This document shows positions 1 through 11,375 of a stretch of DNA of 64,000 nucleotides, piece after piece. This DNA comes from Pogona vitticeps. Lineage: Eukaryota > Chordata > Lepidosauria > Squamata > Agamidae. Position numbers and translations under genes: made by a program. Position 1 is the stretch's first letter. Every line of letters starts with the position of its first letter. Below the pieces are notes generated by a model. The model saw nothing but the letters and a program-made list of their open reading frames with translations, ran no database searches and had not been told where the DNA came from. The DNA is taken from assembly GCF_051106095.1 (NCBI RefSeq), contig NC_135786.1, positions 204,601,501 through 204,665,500 of the forward strand, given 5' to 3'.

Positions 1-254
1 ATTGAATTTTTAATATGACTATGTAGCATGTAGCAATGCTGATGAATAATGCATGATAAATAATGAGAGACCACAACTTTTCAAGTTTTGCATACAATAG
101 AAAGCAATGAAGCCCCCCTCTTTAAAAAAGAAACAAACAAACAAATCCCATCTCAGACTGAGGGTGGAGAAAATGCCAGAGGAAACGACTGGAGAGGAAA
201 GGATTGAACTACTCTTGTGGTCCTGATCCTGATTCTTATTTTACAAAAGAGTGG

Positions 255-375
255 GGGGAAAGGTTGCCCTCCAGATGCTGTTGAACAGAACTCCTGTCAA
301 CTCTTGGCAGAATAACTAAGAGTTGGGATTGAAGTCCAAAAATTTCCAGGGGGTGCAGTTTTCCTAACCCTGCTA
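255..375. mobile_element. Worn hAT-type MITE remnant
   Basis: The segment carries the phrases CCTCCAGATGCTGTTG and, further on, GATTGAAGTCCAAAAA. These resemble the two inverted arms of the small palindromic hAT elements seen intact at 58645 and 11376. The arms are poorly preserved and no target-site duplication is visible, so this is a tentative call. Confidence 0.3.
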
Positions 376-671
376 TAAATAAAAAGAAGAAAAAAGGAAC
401 TATGCCCCATTGGTAAATCCAAGGGTTAGTCCCAAACAGAGTAGCCCCAATTGAATCAAGACTGGACTATTAGATTTAAACCTATGTACTTAATTCACAG
501 AACCCCAACTCCATGATTTTAGTAACAAAACATTGACATATACCTTGCAAATCAGTTACAACTTGATTCTTCAAAAAAGTCTCTGGTTTATGAAAGTGGG
601 ATGTTGTGCTTCTGTATCTGTAATTCGAAGCACCAGGAAATGGCCCTGTTTTGCTGCACACTATCATGCCC

Positions 672-675
672 ACAT

Positions 676-723
<48 letters not shown>

Positions 724-765
724 TTTATATCCCGCCTATCTAGTCCAATGGACTACATTGCCAGC
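672..765 (-). repeat. ATTT microsatellite joined to a LINE 3' tail remnant
   Basis: About 12 copies of ATTT are followed by AATTTATATCCCGCCTATC. That phrase matches, in reverse orientation, the common 3' end of L2-like squamate LINEs, whose tails are short A/T-rich tandem repeats. Only the last few tens of bases of the LINE remain. Similar tail remnants occur near 11640, 21570, 33120 and 50380. Confidence 0.45.
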
Positions 766-1690
766 AGAAAAAAGGATGTCAAACTTTACACAGCAAAAGA
801 GCAGCCTCCATGTTGACAACACCAATGACAGCCGTCAAAATGGTCTACAGGATACCATTCACTAAGTGACACAAAGGAAGGGAAAATCTGAGAAGCTGAT
901 TCTTTATTTCATCAATTAACCACCCCTCACCCCCATACAAGGCTTTTGACAAGTATGAATGATAGTGAGCACAAGAGGGTATCCTGTAGACCATCTTGAC
1001 TAAATTGGCACAAAGCAAGAGCAGACTGTATGCTGCATCTGTGCTGAATTTAGTGCTGATCCAAAGTCCAATTTCAAAGTTATAATTTTTTGTTTGGGCT
1101 GCCACCATTTTTAGAATTGCCTTCTTGAATTTTGATTTACTCTGGTGTATAATAACATAGCTGCACAACCATATAGCTATAATGTAGAAAAAGAAACTAT
1201 GAAAATTTGACAGAGATGAATTCTTGCAGATAAGCCAGTATAATGATTTAAATTCCCCCACCATCAGTTCAATTTTAGAACTATTTTCAAAGCAATAGTT
1301 CTGGGATTCACACTCAGCTCTGAGGACATGACTACACTGGAGTTACTCCATGGTTTGTGCTAGAGTTAACATAACAAATTCAGTGCATTTTCCTTTGGCT
1401 GCACAACATACAACAACTGCAAATAAGCCAGGTCTTCTTTCATGGGAATTCTTTCTCTTTTGCTTCACCAGCAGTGGCTAGTGTTTACATATGTGTTTTT
1501 TTTTGTAGTGATTTTGCTTGCATCACTTTATTTTAATTTTCTCACAAGAGTGATCATTTGAGCATTGGTGGGAGTGTCCTTAGGTAACATTAAGAAAAAA
1601 TGGACAAGTGACAAAATTTTTGAATGCATATAACAAGTTGTGAAAGTGTTTATCTGACATAGCACTATATTAGGAAAGTAGACTAAAAAG
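766..1690. other. No gene recognised
   Basis: The only structure seen is a short inverted repeat: AATGGTCTACAGGATACC near 839-857 pairs with GGTATCCTGTAGACCAT near 978-995. The open frames here are short, have no recognisable domain and overlap on opposite strands. Confidence 0.4.
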
Positions 1691-1697
1691 TTCAGAG

Positions 1698-1817
1698 GAG
1701 AGACAAGAGGCATTTGCTTGAGGGCCATGTTCCCTCTGTACTGGCGTATTATGCCATGCTGAAGGGTATGCAGGTACAGTGGGAACCCCCACCTCAAGGA
1801 AGAGCCTCTTGTCTCTC
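1698..1817. repeat. Imperfect fold-back (hairpin) of about 120 bp
   Basis: The left arm starts GAGAGACAAGAGG and the right arm ends CCTCTTGTCTCTC. Pairing continues inward with interruptions through about 45 bases per arm, including CTGTACT against GGTACAG, around a loop of roughly 30 bases. It could be a small non-autonomous DNA transposon or a hairpin-forming transcript; nothing seen here decides between them. Confidence 0.5.
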
Positions 1818-3517
1818 TTTGAAACAATTTCTTTCATTTGTGTTTTTCCAATTTAGATCTATGTCAGATAAGCACTACAGTTTCGCATATTGCTATATCA
1901 ATTCAGTGCAATATCACTTGCCTAACACAAAAGAGGCAGGGAAGAGGATAGTGAATAACAGAGGGGTGCTGGTGACCTGTAATCCTGGTGACAATCGTAG
2001 CAACTTGAGGTGTGGTAAGAACCCATGCCCCCAAAAAATGCTTCAGATAATTAAACATTCCATGGGAACAACAATAGCAATTTAACTGTCATAGGAAACT
2101 TTTAGAATCAAGCAGAATCAACCTGGGACAGCCTTCCTATCTAATATAACGTAGAGCTAATTCTTATGTATAGGAATAGAAATTTTCAGACTTGCTCACA
2201 TGATGCAACACATACTTCTGTGATTCCTGACCCTGCCAGAAAGAGGTAAAGAGGAATTCTTTAGCAATGTCTCTCAGCCAGAGAATGCTTGCTGCTATTA
2301 AGGATTCTTCATCCTCTCTCCTCCACCATCCCCTTTAGCAGGTTGTAATCAGAGAGACAAGCCAATGCTGAACAGTGTAATTTTGAGCCACTGGAATGTC
2401 TGAGAGGTTTATTTTCAACATTACTTTGAATTAGATAAATCATAGCAGTGCTATGGTAATTTTAGAATTGGTACTATGGTATTTCCACTTTACCAGCACT
2501 GCCTTCCTGTTTGAAAGATATCCAGAACAGTCTAATTGGCTTTTCAAGATCTTGGTTCTTGTGAATTACAAAAGAAATATCCATTACTGCAAGGTAATGA
2601 CATTCCACTTCTCAATTTAAGCACTAATTCTGAATAAGAATGTTCCTTAGATTTGTCTAAAAATGAAATTGGTTATTTATTTGGAATTTAAAAAGTAGAT
2701 ATATACCAAATTCTAGCCAGAAAATGGTACTTTTAAAACATTATGTTAAGATAAATGCAATTGCTCAATTGCTATATAAAATAGGAGAGGGGGGAGAAAA
2801 TAACTGAAATATATTTTCATTGTCATTCCGTTTGTAGCAGGAGAACAAAGAGACTTGGGAATTGATATGTGGTGATTCTAAGTGGGTTTATATGCATTCC
2901 ATTCACTGTATTTTAAGCAAGTGTCACATTCATGATATCTAGCTGTGCTCCTTTATGTAGCTGACCTTTTACCCCCGGTCTTCCCATGTACTGAAGCAGT
3001 ATTAAAAAAAAAAGCAGTGTGTGAATTCAGCAGGCCACTGCACTTGGGAGTATGATTTCAGTACAGCCGATACCAACAATCCTCCCTTTGAAAGACTCTC
3101 CTCCTGGTATGCCCTATTTGAGAATTCTGTGTCCTGAAGGATGACTGTTTTACACAAATGTAACTGTTTTTACTTTTCCTGCAATTCAAGGAACCAGATA
3201 TCAGAAGTCACTGATATAAATGAGTACATAAAAGTATCTCCCAGTTCACTCTCCATGTGCTATTCCTAGATTTTGCTTGTATTTTTCCCCTTGAGCAGAA
3301 TTGACTTTTCATTACTCTTTGCCTATACCATAGCTAATGCACTTAAAAATCTGAGGCTGATTTTCAATCCTGATTAAAGCAGAATAAATGGGACTTCAGT
3401 GAGTCAACATAAATGTGAGTCTCACTTACTCAGTTGGTCTACTCCAGTTGGAGCTAACCATTGTACTCAGTCCATTATGGCGAACCTTGTTCTGTCAGTT
3501 AGAATGTATATGAACTT
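1818..3517. other. No gene recognised; unique-looking AT-rich DNA
   Basis: I see no transposon ends, tandem repeats or long frames. The part around 2340-2650 has the even, repeat-free texture often found in conserved non-coding DNA, but one sequence cannot show conservation. Confidence 0.35.
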
Positions 3518-3549
3518 ATTTAGCTGCTCTGATATCAGAGCAGCTAAAT
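3518..3549. repeat. Perfect 32-bp palindrome
   Basis: ATTTAGCTGCTCTGAT is followed at once by its exact reverse complement, with no spacer, centred between 3533 and 3534. Pairing fails immediately outside. Confidence 0.8.
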
Positions 3550-3621
3550 GAGTGCTTACAGATGGATTTTAAGAGGCTTGTAATTTTTCCTGTTAAAGAT
3601 AAGAAGAGAAGTAAGAGTATG

Positions 3622-3808
3622 TGTGGCCCAGTTTAGTAGAGTGGATAGAGTAGTAGATTAAGACTTAGGAGACCTGGGTTCAGATCCCGCTCAGCCATGG
3701 AAACTCACAGTGGCTGGATGAAAGTGGTAAAACCTCTTAAATATCTCACTTACTTGAAAACCCTATTAGGGTTATAAGTCAGTTCCGACTTGATAGCACG
3801 CACGCGCG
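3622..3808 (+). mobile_element. tRNA-derived SINE, Sauria-SINE-like
   Basis: A pol III B-box-like GGTTCAGATCC lies near 3679, about 50 bases after the start of a tRNA-like head. The body contains CATGGAAACTCACAGTGGCTGG, and the end reads AGTCAGTTCCGACTTGATAGC, close to the ends of BovB LINEs. Squamate Sauria SINEs have a tRNA-like head and a BovB-like tail, which is the basis of the name. The copy then runs into a CA/CG-rich tract. It is not a tRNA gene, because no cloverleaf closes around the B box. Confidence 0.6.
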
Positions 3809-3842
3809 CACGCACACACACTACACAAATATTTTAGCAATT

Positions 3843-6800
3843 TAATAATAATAATAATAATAATAATAATTTATTGTCATTGTAAGTATATACACATACA
3901 ACGAAATTCACAGACACCCAGAGACCAGACACATGCACACACATAAAATTCCCAAACACTCCCCACCCACTAAAAGTCCCCCACTAAAAATACAAACATC
4001 TACACCGCAGGCCAAGTTACACAGTCCAACTAATTATTCACTACTGGTGGTCTTTAAGCTCATTATTAATTGCAATTATAGCTCTGGGATAAAAACTATT
4101 GAGAAAACGTGTGGTCCGAGTCTTAATTGTTCTATATCTTCTGCCAGATGGTAACAGTTCAAAAAAGTTATAAGCAGGATGGGAAGAGTCTCTCAGGATG
4201 CTATGTGATTTCCTTAGACAGCGGGATGTGAAGATGTCATCCAGGGTTGGTAGCTGGAGCCCGATGATATTCTGGGCAATTTTAATGGTTCTCTGTAGAG
4301 CTTTTTTGTCCGCTACAGAGCTACTCCCAAACCATGCCAGAATGCCATAGGTTAGGACACTCTCAATGGTGCTACGATAGTATGACAGAAGCAAATGCTG
4401 AGATAAATTTAACTTGCCGAGCATTCTCAGGAAATACAGCCTCTTCTGTGCCTTCTTCATTAGCATGTTGGCATTTATAGTCCATGAGAGGTCCTCTGAG
4501 ATGTAAGTACCCAGAAATTTAAAACTACCAACTCTCTCCACTTCCTCACCGTTTATGTACAGTGGTAAATGTACATATCTCTTCCTCCTAAAATCAATTA
4601 TGAGTTCTTTAGTTTTTTTGATGTTAAGTGTGAGATGATTTTCTTTACACCAAAGTATCAACCTTTGTACTTCCTTTCTATAAGCAGACTCATTGTTCTT
4701 ATTTATGAGCCCCACCACTGTCGTATCATCCGCAAATTTAATAATTGCATTGGTGTTATACAGTGGGGTGCAATCATGTGTGTACAGGGAATAGAGGAAG
4801 GGACTTAGCACGCAGCCCTGGGGAGCTCCTGTACTTAGTACCAGGGTAGAAGAATGGTGAGATCCCATCCTTACTGACTGTGGCCTATCTGTCAGAAAAT
4901 CCTTTATCCACATGCAGATCTCCTGAGGTAATCCCAGGTTGATCATTTTAAAAAACAACCTATTTGGTAGAATGGTATTAAAAGCAGAGCTATAATCCAC
5001 AAACAACAGCCTCGCATAAGTTCCCTGATGTTCTAAGTGGCTCAATACAGTATGGAGTACAATGGACACAGCATCATCAGTAGATCTATTTTTCCTGTAT
5101 GCAAATTGCCATGGGTCCAAAGAAGGTGGAAGACTAGCCTTAATGTAATCCAGCACCAATCTCTCAAAACATTTCATAACAACAGATGTTAAAGCTACTG
5201 GCCTGTAATCATTGAGAGATACCACAGCTGACTGCTTGGGGACTGGCACTATAATAGATGTCTTCAGGCAAGTGGGGACTGAACACTGCAACAAGGATAG
5301 ATTGAAAATATCCGTAAAAACTCCAGCTAATTCTGCAGCACAGCCCCTAATAACTCGTCCCATGATTCCATCTGGTCCAGCTGCCTTTCGAACATTAATA
5401 TTCTGGAAAGCGCGTCTCACATCTGAAATCTGCAGTACTAGTGGTTGTCTGTTGATGGTAGATTCTAGTGATGTCTTATAGACAGTAGGTGCTGGAATAA
5501 TGGTTGTTCCTGTTTCCACCTCAAAACGGCTGAAAAATTGATTTAACTGCTCAGCCAAAAAATCACTGCTGCTACACAGACTGTTTTTGTTACTCTGACC
5601 AGTGATTTGTCTTAGGCCGTGCCACACTCGGCGAGTGTCAGAACTTTCAAGGTGTTGTTCAATTCTCTGGCTGTACATAGCTTTGGCATCCTTAATGCCC
5701 CTTTTCAGTTTAGCTCTAGCCTCTCTGTACTGTAGTTCATCACCAGAATGAAAAGCAGCATTTCTGGCTTTTAATAAAAGGCGCACTTCTCTATTTAGCC
5801 AAGGCTTGTTGTTAGAAAACACTCGTACTTGTCTGGTAGTAGTAACAACATTGATGCAGCTTTTGATATAAAACAGTACTGTTGAGGCATAAGTATCAAC
5901 ATTGTCCTCCTCAAACAGTGCCCAATCAGTGCTCCTAAAGCAATCTTGAAGTTGCTCAGATGCATCCACTGGCCACACTTGTATTTCTCTAATTGATGGT
6001 CTGATTCTTTTAACAAGAGGTCTGTATGATGGAATCAAAAAAAGAGATATATGATCTGACTGTCCCAAGCTAGGCAATGGCTTCGTCTTATATCCATGTA
6101 TGATGTTACTATATACCTGATCCAAGGTATTTTCCCCTCTAGTGGGACAGTCCACATACTGATAAAAGTTAGGGAGGACGGTCTTTAAATTGGCTTGATT
6201 GAAATCACCTGCTACCACCAGCACTCCATCTGGGTAGGCCTGCTGCTGTTTGCTGATAGCAGTTAACAAACAACTCAAAGCTGTGGTTGTGTTAGCATCA
6301 GGAGGTATATATACTGCTGTTATTATAATAACATTAAACTCACGAGGCAGGTAAAAGGGGCGGCATTTCACTGCCAAATACTCCAAATCAGGAGAACAGT
6401 GAATGTCCAGTATTTTAACATCTGTGCTCCAATTATTGTTTGTGTAAACACAAACCCCTCCACCTCTGCTCTTCCCAGATTCAACAGATCTGTCTGCTCG
6501 ATGTACTCTGCGTCCTTGTAGTTCAATTACCTCCCCTGGGATGGAAGAGTCAAGCCATGTCTCTGTAAAGATCATAACGCAACAGTCTCGAATATTTTTC
6601 TGTAGGGAGATAGTAAGTTCCAGCTCCTCAATCTTGTTGGGTAGAGATCTAACATTTGAGACAAAAAGACTTGGCAATGCAGGCTTGTGAGGATTTTTGC
6701 CTAACCTCACTCGTAGACCGGCCCTGCAACCTCTTTTCTGCTTGCGTTTTCTCCGTGCTCTTTTCTTCCTGACAGGGAGAGCAGAGGGAGTAACCCCCGG

Positions 6801-7010
6801 ATATGCAGGCTGTCTTAAAAGCTCAGCTGGGATGTTGTAAGTTGAGACCGTCGATTCAAAGTTGTAACCTTCTCTGCCAATAGATAATAATTCTTGTCGA
6901 CTGTAAATTACTTGTGCCTGAGCATGTAGAGTCCGTAATAAGGGCTGATCTCTGGAATGCCTAGCCGCTGCAAGTGCTTGCGCCGCCATCTTGACCAATT
7001 TAACTCTTAA
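3843..7010 (-). mobile_element. L2-group LINE, near full length
   Basis: On the minus strand this element has a long ORF (4041-6989), a 3' untranslated stretch of about 170 bases, and a (TTA)n tail at its low-coordinate end. The ORF's endonuclease and reverse transcriptase belong to the Jockey/CR1/L2 group; I favour L2 because of the FADDTTVVG catalytic block and the short-repeat tail, but Rex1 or another sister clade is possible. The 5' limit is not defined: it lies at or above 6998, and no target-site duplication was found. The SINE at 3622-3808 ends about 35 bases from the tail. Confidence 0.75.
4041..6989 (-). CDS. LINE endonuclease-reverse transcriptase polyprotein
   Basis: This frame of about 982 codons is unbroken. 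It would encode the enzyme that nicks target DNA and copies the LINE RNA into it. The N-terminal ~105 residues include a very basic run (KKRARRKRKQKR) that could bind RNA. The AP-type endonuclease follows at about 109-322, with SNVRSL, FTETWLD, GGGVCVY, TAVYIPP, AGDFNQANL and SDHISLF. The reverse transcriptase is at about 570-830, with FVDYSSAFNT, GAPQGCVLSP and the catalytic FADD near 752, and a conserved C-terminus ends in LLPSGRRYRTI. I chose the ATG at 6989, which has A at -3 and G at +4; the frame opens slightly upstream without an ATG. No separate ORF1 was found beside it. All catalytic blocks being present suggests a young copy; activity is not shown. Confidence 0.9.
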   Translation of the reverse strand: MAAQALAAARHSRDQPLLRTLHAQAQVIYSRQELLSIGREGYNFESTVSTYNIPAELLRQPAYPGVTPSALPVRKKRARRKRKQKRGCRAGLRVRLGKNPHKPALPSLFVSNVRSLPNKIEELELTISLQKNIRDCCVMIFTETWLDSSIPGEVIELQGRRVHRADRSVESGKSRGGGVCVYTNNNWSTDVKILDIHCSPDLEYLAVKCRPFYLPREFNVIIITAVYIPPDANTTTALSCLLTAISKQQQAYPDGVLVVAGDFNQANLKTVLPNFYQYVDCPTRGENTLDQVYSNIIHGYKTKPLPSLGQSDHISLFLIPSYRPLVKRIRPSIREIQVWPVDASEQLQDCFRSTDWALFEEDNVDTYASTVLFYIKSCINVVTTTRQVRVFSNNKPWLNREVRLLLKARNAAFHSGDELQYREARAKLKRGIKDAKAMYSQRIEQHLESSDTRRVWHGLRQITGQSNKNSLCSSSDFLAEQLNQFFSRFEVETGTTIIPAPTVYKTSLESTINRQPLVLQISDVRRAFQNINVRKAAGPDGIMGRVIRGCAAELAGVFTDIFNLSLLQCSVPTCLKTSIIVPVPKQSAVVSLNDYRPVALTSVVMKCFERLVLDYIKASLPPSLDPWQFAYRKNRSTDDAVSIVLHTVLSHLEHQGTYARLLFVDYSSAFNTILPNRLFFKMINLGLPQEICMWIKDFLTDRPQSVRMGSHHSSTLVLSTGAPQGCVLSPFLYSLYTHDCTPLYNTNAIIKFADDTTVVGLINKNNESAYRKEVQRLILWCKENHLTLNIKKTKELIIDFRRKRYVHLPLYINGEEVERVGSFKFLGTYISEDLSWTINANMLMKKAQKRLYFLRMLGKLNLSQHLLLSYYRSTIESVLTYGILAWFGSSSVADKKALQRTIKIAQNIIGLQLPTLDDIFTSRCLRKSHSILRDSSHPAYNFFELLPSGRRYRTIKTRTTRFLNSFYPRAIIAINNELKDHQ

Positions 7011-8455
7011 CTAGCACAATCAGCCAAGATAACACACTGAACTCTTGGTAGAGAAGCCTGTGGCCATCCCAAGGTGATTTTGTTGCAACTTCCATCAATA
7101 CTGCTAGCAAAGCCAGCAGTGAAGGCAAAAAAGAAAGTGCTGCATATTCCCATTGCTATATTACGGAGATAGAAACAGGTATATGCAATATATTTAATGA
7201 GAACTTTATCATTCATATATCACCACCAGTGACCAAGGTGAAAGAGTTGGTTTATGGATGTTAGAGGCCTGATTCAAGGGGAGGTTCAGTCAGATGATCT
7301 GGAACTTGTCAGAGTTCCAGACTGCTCCCCTGAAAGTTTAAGAAACAGAAGAGGGAGTTTCATTGACACATTTCATTCCCCAAAACATCACTGGCAGATT
7401 TTGAAGATGAAATTTAGTCTTTGAGAAGACAGATAGTATTTAGCAGCTATTTTAAACTATTTCATGTGGAGATAATCTAGAAACAGAATATGGTGTGTGG
7501 AGTAGCTGAGTTATTGAACATCTTTAAGACAATTAAAATTTAACATGGTAAAAGGAATTTGAATGCAATATCTATGAAATATATAATACCTTCCATTTCA
7601 AGAGGTTTTTTGATTGGTTTGACATTATAGTATTGTTTGAAACAGGGCTCTTACCGTGGAATAGAAATGCTGTGAATTGGAGAGGAAGGTTGTATAATTT
7701 ATAAACTCTACTTAATAAAGCATATGTTAAGTACAGCTTCTGTGCAGAAGAGTCCTTTAAGGTTATTTATAGCTTGATTTATTATATTACAGTTCTTCTT
7801 AATAATAGAGTTATCTTACCTTTGTAATTGAGTCCATCAGTTAAGATTAGAGAGGATGTTTTACGTGTCCATGGAAAGATGGCAAGACAGCTATGAATCT
7901 GACTAGCAAATAGCAGGGTAGGATGGAAATCAATAAAGTTGAGCGCTAATTCTTTAAAACATGAAGGATTTGAAACACAAATTATATGAAAGTCATGCCC
8001 AGTATTCTTTCCATACGAAGTTTGACCAAAGCATAGCTCCTGACTTAGAGTTGAATGGTAGTTACTTAGGAGTTGATTTGCTGTTTTGTCATTTAGAATA
8101 CATTGGCTGAAATCCTGTAGTAAGCCACAACTAGAGTAGGCCCATTGAATCAGAAGGGAATTTGGTGAGTCAGACATTATTTTGATTCAATGGCCTACTC
8201 TTATTGTGACTTACTACTAGATTTCAACCACAAATTTTACTGCTAACATTCCTTTCCATTTCTCCTTACAGATGCTTTTCAGTTTAGTTCAACAACTAGT
8301 TGGTACTCATAATCCTATCATTTGCTGTTTTCCTCCCTATGAGCTTTAGTCATCAATTAAAATAATATCTGCATGGAGAGCACAGAACATTGGTAGCTTT
8401 AATACATGCTATTGTCACTTCATAAAACACTGTATTTGAGCTGCTAACTTTCCCA
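7011..8455. other. No gene recognised
   Basis: The first 200 bases may include 5' sequence of the LINE beside it. The rest is AT-rich with no long frame, terminal repeat or tandem array that I can support. Confidence 0.35.
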
Positions 8456-8458
8456 CAG

Positions 8459-8735
8459 AAGGACAGAATCTGAAGCTGAGGCTCCAAAACTTTGGCCATC
8501 TCATGAGAAGAGAAGACTCCCTAGAAAAGATCCTCATGTTGGGAAAGTGTGAGGGCAAGAGGAGAAGGGGACGACAGAGGACGAGATTGCTGGACAGTGT
8601 CATTGAAGCTACCAATATGACTTTGACCAAACTCCAGGAGGCAGTGGAAGACAGGAGGGCCTGTAGTGCTCTGGTCCATGGGGTCACAAAGAGTCGGACA
8701 CAACTTAATGACTAAACAATAGCAATAGTTCTCTG
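8459..8735 (+). mobile_element. BovB (RTE) LINE, 3' end only
   Basis: The translation runs FGHLMRREDSLEKILMLGKC, then GRQRTRLLDSV and HGVTKSRTQLND, which is the C-terminus of the BovB reverse-transcriptase protein. The DNA ends AGTCGGACACAACTTAATGACTAAACAA, the BovB terminus. It is a heavily 5'-truncated copy of about 275 bases. The last ~70 codons are still open, and the differences from the copy at 57366 suggest it is older. Confidence 0.85.
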
Positions 8736-9052
8736 AATCACCCAGTTTCATTGAAGATTTGTCTGAATCCGAAGCAAATCCCTGTCATGTAAGTGACACC
8801 TCCAAAATTTGTCTGTTGCCAATGCTGCTCTTATATAGTACCTGTACAAACTCTTTCTGACTATGTAAATTGAAAGGGCATTTTCATATTCAGGAGATTA
8901 ATACTGAGAGCCTACAATTATCTTTCACCATTTTTGAATAAGTGTGCTTTTACAACTTATTATAGCTGTACGATAAGAGGGGATGTGTGCAGAACAAACA
9001 AGGAAATATTTTTCTTTTTTGTGCAATAAAAACATATTATTTTTGCAAGTTA

Positions 9053-9056
9053 CTAT

Positions 9057-9136
<80 letters not shown>
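9053..9136. repeat. (AAC)n microsatellite
   Basis: Roughly 27 AAC units with one AAAAC interruption near 9091. It produces misleading poly-threonine and poly-valine open frames. The flanks from 8740 to 9620 hold nothing else that I recognise. Confidence 0.95.
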
Positions 9137-9645
9137 CTTTGCAGCTGGAAGTAACCCTATGGATCATCAAGTCCAGCCCAGTCAGTAATTGTACTTACAA
9201 AACAAAACAGTTGAAATAGCTGAGCCTAATAGTCTACTTAATATCCCGTCTTGAAAATGGCTAGTTTAGAATGTTTCAGAACTGTTATTACAATAGAGCA
9301 CATAAAGGACACTGCTCCCTGCTGTCTGTTCGCAATCTCCCATAGTATCTTTTCTGTCTTCTTCGTCCCAGATAATTTTACTTTCAAGGTTCAATTCTTC
9401 CAATCCAGTGACTCGCTTCGCCCATTGCACACCTTCTTTTCAACATCATTAAACTTCCCTAACCACAAACTGCTATTAATTTCTGTATGTTGTTGTGAAA
9501 TGTCGTCACTTAAATTTTCAGTAAGAACCTTTTTGTGAGTAGTTATTTTCACATGAAATACACTTTGGAGTCTTCTTTGTTGGTTTGGGAACTTTGTAGC
9601 AATTTAAAAAATTACCTGGCACTAGAAAAATATAGATAGATGCGA

Positions 9646-11245
9646 CTTCCGGCTTGACGTCGCGACGAGACAGCAGTAGGAGGACAGAGCTCTGTCCCCT
9701 GGGCTGAATCCTGACCTTGTTCGGTACACCGTAGGGTGTCGGAACCACCCTGGAGGGGTGGTGAACTAGGGGGGAAGCCTGTTGATCACGGGGTGGCGGC
9801 GGCCACCCCGTTCGATCCAGGAAACTCCCAAATCAGCGAACGGGCAGAAACAAGCAGCTTCGGCTTGCTTGCAAGTCGCTGGCAGCTGGCCAAAGAAGCA
9901 AGAACCAGCCTTTTGACATCGCTGTTTACCATCGGGTGAGACTTTTATAACTAATTGCTTATACCCCTGAAAAATTCCTATACAGTATATGGAAAAAGAA
10001 ATGCTGTCCCTCAGAAACTAAAAAGCGGCAGAAGATCTGGTGAGAGGGATAGCTGATGGAAAGGAAATAACTTTAAAATATACTTTGAGAATATTACAGT
10101 TTGATGCTGTGAAGCTTGAGAAATTTTCCTGCAACCTATATTTGATAATCTGAATTTTATTTTGACTATTTGGAATCTCTTGGCGTGGAGCCCAGGAGCT
10201 GTGACCTTGACTACTTGGCTGTTATTCCCTTTTGACTTCCTCTGAGCTTGGCTGGGAAATTAACCCTAAAGTGGACTTTTAAGGCCATCAGCCGTGGATA
10301 CAATATTGCAATGGCACAACAAGGAGAATTCTGGAACAGAATAAAACTTGCACTTGAAAGAATATTGGACACCGTGAAATCTCACTATGAAGAAGCAAAA
10401 TTAGCTAATCAACATCAGATGGATTGTGGTCTGCAGGCAGCAGGGAGCGGCAAGGAGATGGGAATATCTCAGATGAGGCATCCCAATTAAAACAGCAGCT
10501 TGAGGAAATTGTTCCAATAGAGGCACCGGTCTTGGATCAGGGAGGAGTGCCAGGGAGGGACAAGGGGAAAAAGACAGCAAAATTAACCAAAAGATGCCTG
10601 GAGGACTCACTGAGGATGGACTGGGTGCATAGAGAGTTGGTGGGCATAGATCAGACCTATAAAATGGCTTCAGAGGACATGAGGGATGACAGAAAACTTG
10701 AAAACACAGTAATATTAAATGAGAAAGAAATTAGAGAGGGAATTACCTAGAAAGATGGAAAAAGGGAAAACAAGGAAGGGCCCCTTAATATTGAAAACAG
10801 GTTTATATTCACCATTTGGATTTGTAAAAGGGTATATTCTGTATATTAAAAAGGAGAATTAAATTGAAATAAGGGAGGCCTAATTAGAGTAAAGATGTAA
10901 TACGGTGATTTTTTATTTTAGGTAAACTAAATTAGATATAAAGCTGCGTTATGGATCTGGAACCACCTTTAATAAAAATGTTACTAGAAGACTGTTAATA
11001 GAAGAATTATTAGAATAATTTTATATAATATGAGAGTAATATTATGATAGTGGTCATATTGTGTACTAAAATCTGTATGTGAATGGTTTGAATGCTTGAA
11101 AGATGTTTGGAATTGGGGGGGACAACCAGGAAAACACTGAGATGTAAAAAAACAAATAATTGTAAGCAAAATATGTAACACGATGTCTGATAAGCACAAA
11201 ACAATGTAGATAGACCGGAAAACTAATATAATGTTTAAAACAAAA
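9646..11245 (+). mobile_element. L1-like (or L1-mobilised) retroelement of about 1.6 kb
   Basis: The element is bounded by a direct repeat of about 20 bases, containing ATATAGATAGATGCGA, at 9626-9645 and 11246-11265. The right-hand copy is preceded by an A-rich tail (AAAACAAAAAAAAA), the signature of L1-type target-primed insertion. The 5' ~260 bases are GC- and CpG-rich (CTTCCGGCTTGACGTCGCGACG), like a promoter-bearing 5' UTR. Two short frames follow: 10248-10490 (MAQQGEFWNRIKLALERI, possibly coiled coil) and 10424-10750 in another frame, rich in K, E and Q. They may be a broken ORF1. No endonuclease or reverse transcriptase part is present, so the copy would need enzymes from elsewhere. The L1 assignment rests on tail and duplication only. 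Confidence 0.6.
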
Positions 11246-11375
11246 AAAAATATAGATAGATGCGAGGAAGAGAAAGAAGAATATAGATGAATAACACACG
11301 CAGATGCAAGATAGCAATTCTTGTAAATGTAGTAGCTGCAGAACTGGTTTAACTAGAATTCTGATTTAATTAGAG

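Noticed and set aside
3660-3730. tRNA gene suggested by GGTTCAGATCC
   Set aside because: No cloverleaf forms, and the sequence continues into a SINE body and BovB-like end.
8925-9219. Open frames on both strands rich in threonine or valine
   Set aside because: They are translations of the (AAC)n microsatellite.
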